Positions 14,735 to 15,220 of a stretch of DNA of 15,220 nucleotides are shown here, in pieces. The notes under the pieces are model-generated. The model had not been told where the DNA came from. It saw only the letters and a list, made by a program, of their open reading frames with translations, and did not search any database. Position 1 is the first letter of the stretch; every line of letters begins with the position of its first letter. Both the position numbers and the translations under genes were made by a program. The stretch comes from Ramlibacter sp. GTDB lineage: Bacteria; Pseudomonadota; Gammaproteobacteria; Burkholderiales; Burkholderiaceae_C. Location: NCBI GenBank assembly GCA_021156245.1, contig JAJNBO010000014.1, positions 1-15,220 on the forward strand, given 5' to 3'.

Positions 14735-15220
14735 ACCTGGATCCCCGCGAACTGCGACAGGTGCTCGGCGCGTTCCCGACTGGCGTCACGGTGGTGACGA
14801 CCCTCGACGGCGGGGGCCGCCCTTTTGGCGTCACCGCCAACTCCTTCAGCTCCGTTTCCCTCGATCCGCCCCTCATCCTCTGGAGTCAGTCGAACACGTC
14901 CAGCAGCCATCCGGCGTTCCGCGACTCGGATCACTTCGTGGTCAACGTCATGGCGCAGGACCAGGTGGACGTCGCCACCCGCTTCGCGAAGTCCGGCATC
15001 GACAAGTTCCAGGGCGTCTCCGTCCGGCCTGGCATCGGCGGGACTCCGGTCATCGAAGGCGCTGCCGCCACCCTGGAGTGCACCAAGGTGGCCGCGTACC
15101 CCGGGGGCGACCACACCATCTTCGTGGGGCGCATCGAGCGCATGGAACGGTCCCCACGCCCCTCGCTGGCCTTCGGCAACGGGCGCTACATGGTCACGTT
15201 TGCGCACGACCTCGGTGGCG
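14731..15220 (+). CDS. Flavin reductase (HpaC/NtaB-like), cut by the window edge
   Basis: The first 163 codons of an NAD(P)H:flavin reductase of the flavin-reductase-like split-barrel family are present, and the frame is still open at the right edge. Typical motifs are [13 protein letters not shown] (12-24), [19 protein letters not shown] (33-51) binding [13 protein letters not shown], and [14 protein letters not shown] in the C-terminal strand with the characteristic Gly-Asp-His. The ATG overlaps the ribB stop. It probably provides FMNH2 to the divergently encoded monooxygenase. Most members end near 160-175 residues, but NtaB-type proteins run past 300, so a C-terminal extension beyond the window is possible. 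Confidence 0.9.
   Translation, partial: MNLDPRELRQVLGAFPTGVTVVTTLDGGGRPFGVTANSFSSVSLDPPLILWSQSNTSSSHPAFRDSDHFVVNVMAQDQVDVATRFAKSGIDKFQGVSVRPGIGGTPVIEGAAATLECTKVAAYPGGDHTIFVGRIERMERSPRPSLAFGNGRYMVTFAHDLGG

Noticed and set aside
1..15220. Transposase, integrase or insertion-sequence ends
   Set aside because: No mobile-element protein was seen on either strand, and no terminal inverted repeats with target duplication were recognised.

Overview
The window is high-GC DNA (GC-rich third codon positions, many GTG/TTG starts, long overlapping frames) with an organisation and protein types typical of Burkholderiales-like Betaproteobacteria. That placement is an inference from gene style; no rRNA or other phylogenetic marker is present.

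Layout: (1) Bases 1-1297 hold no convincing gene. They carry unusual simple-repeat DNA: nested CACGTG-centred palindromes and a 12-bp tandem array (330-430), a short 10-bp triplet (581-610), and a long array of degenerate octamers (653-998) that includes a G-quadruplex-prone GGGGTTTC block. Smaller inverted and direct repeats and a weak terminator candidate follow. (2) Bases 1298-13815 are one nearly continuous minus-strand gene run. In transcription order it encodes an NtaA/DszA-type flavin monooxygenase, an AtuA-family protein, a DUF4387 protein, an MmgE/PrpD protein and a LysR regulator. After a 117-bp gap come a complete branched-chain-amino-acid-type (Liv) ABC importer (binding protein, two permeases, two ATPases), a COG3618-type amidohydrolase and an alpha/beta hydrolase with an extra N-terminal domain. 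(3) A 226-bp divergent intergenic region (13816-14041) leads into a plus-strand pair: a stand-alone 3,4-dihydroxy-2-butanone 4-phosphate synthase (RibB) and a flavin reductase that runs off the right edge.

How the genes may work together (inference): the Liv-type importer brings in a small organic substrate. The monooxygenase attacks it or a downstream intermediate using FMNH2 from the flavin reductase, and RibB boosts flavin precursor supply. AtuA/DUF4387, MmgE/PrpD, the amidohydrolase and the alpha/beta hydrolase would carry out isomerisation, hydration and hydrolytic steps. The LysR protein is the only regulator visible. A 10-mer, CAATAAGTGC, occurs in both larger intergenic regions of the cluster within palindrome-like contexts and is a candidate operator. 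The combination reads as a catabolic island for an unidentified compound; no substrate can be assigned from sequence alone.
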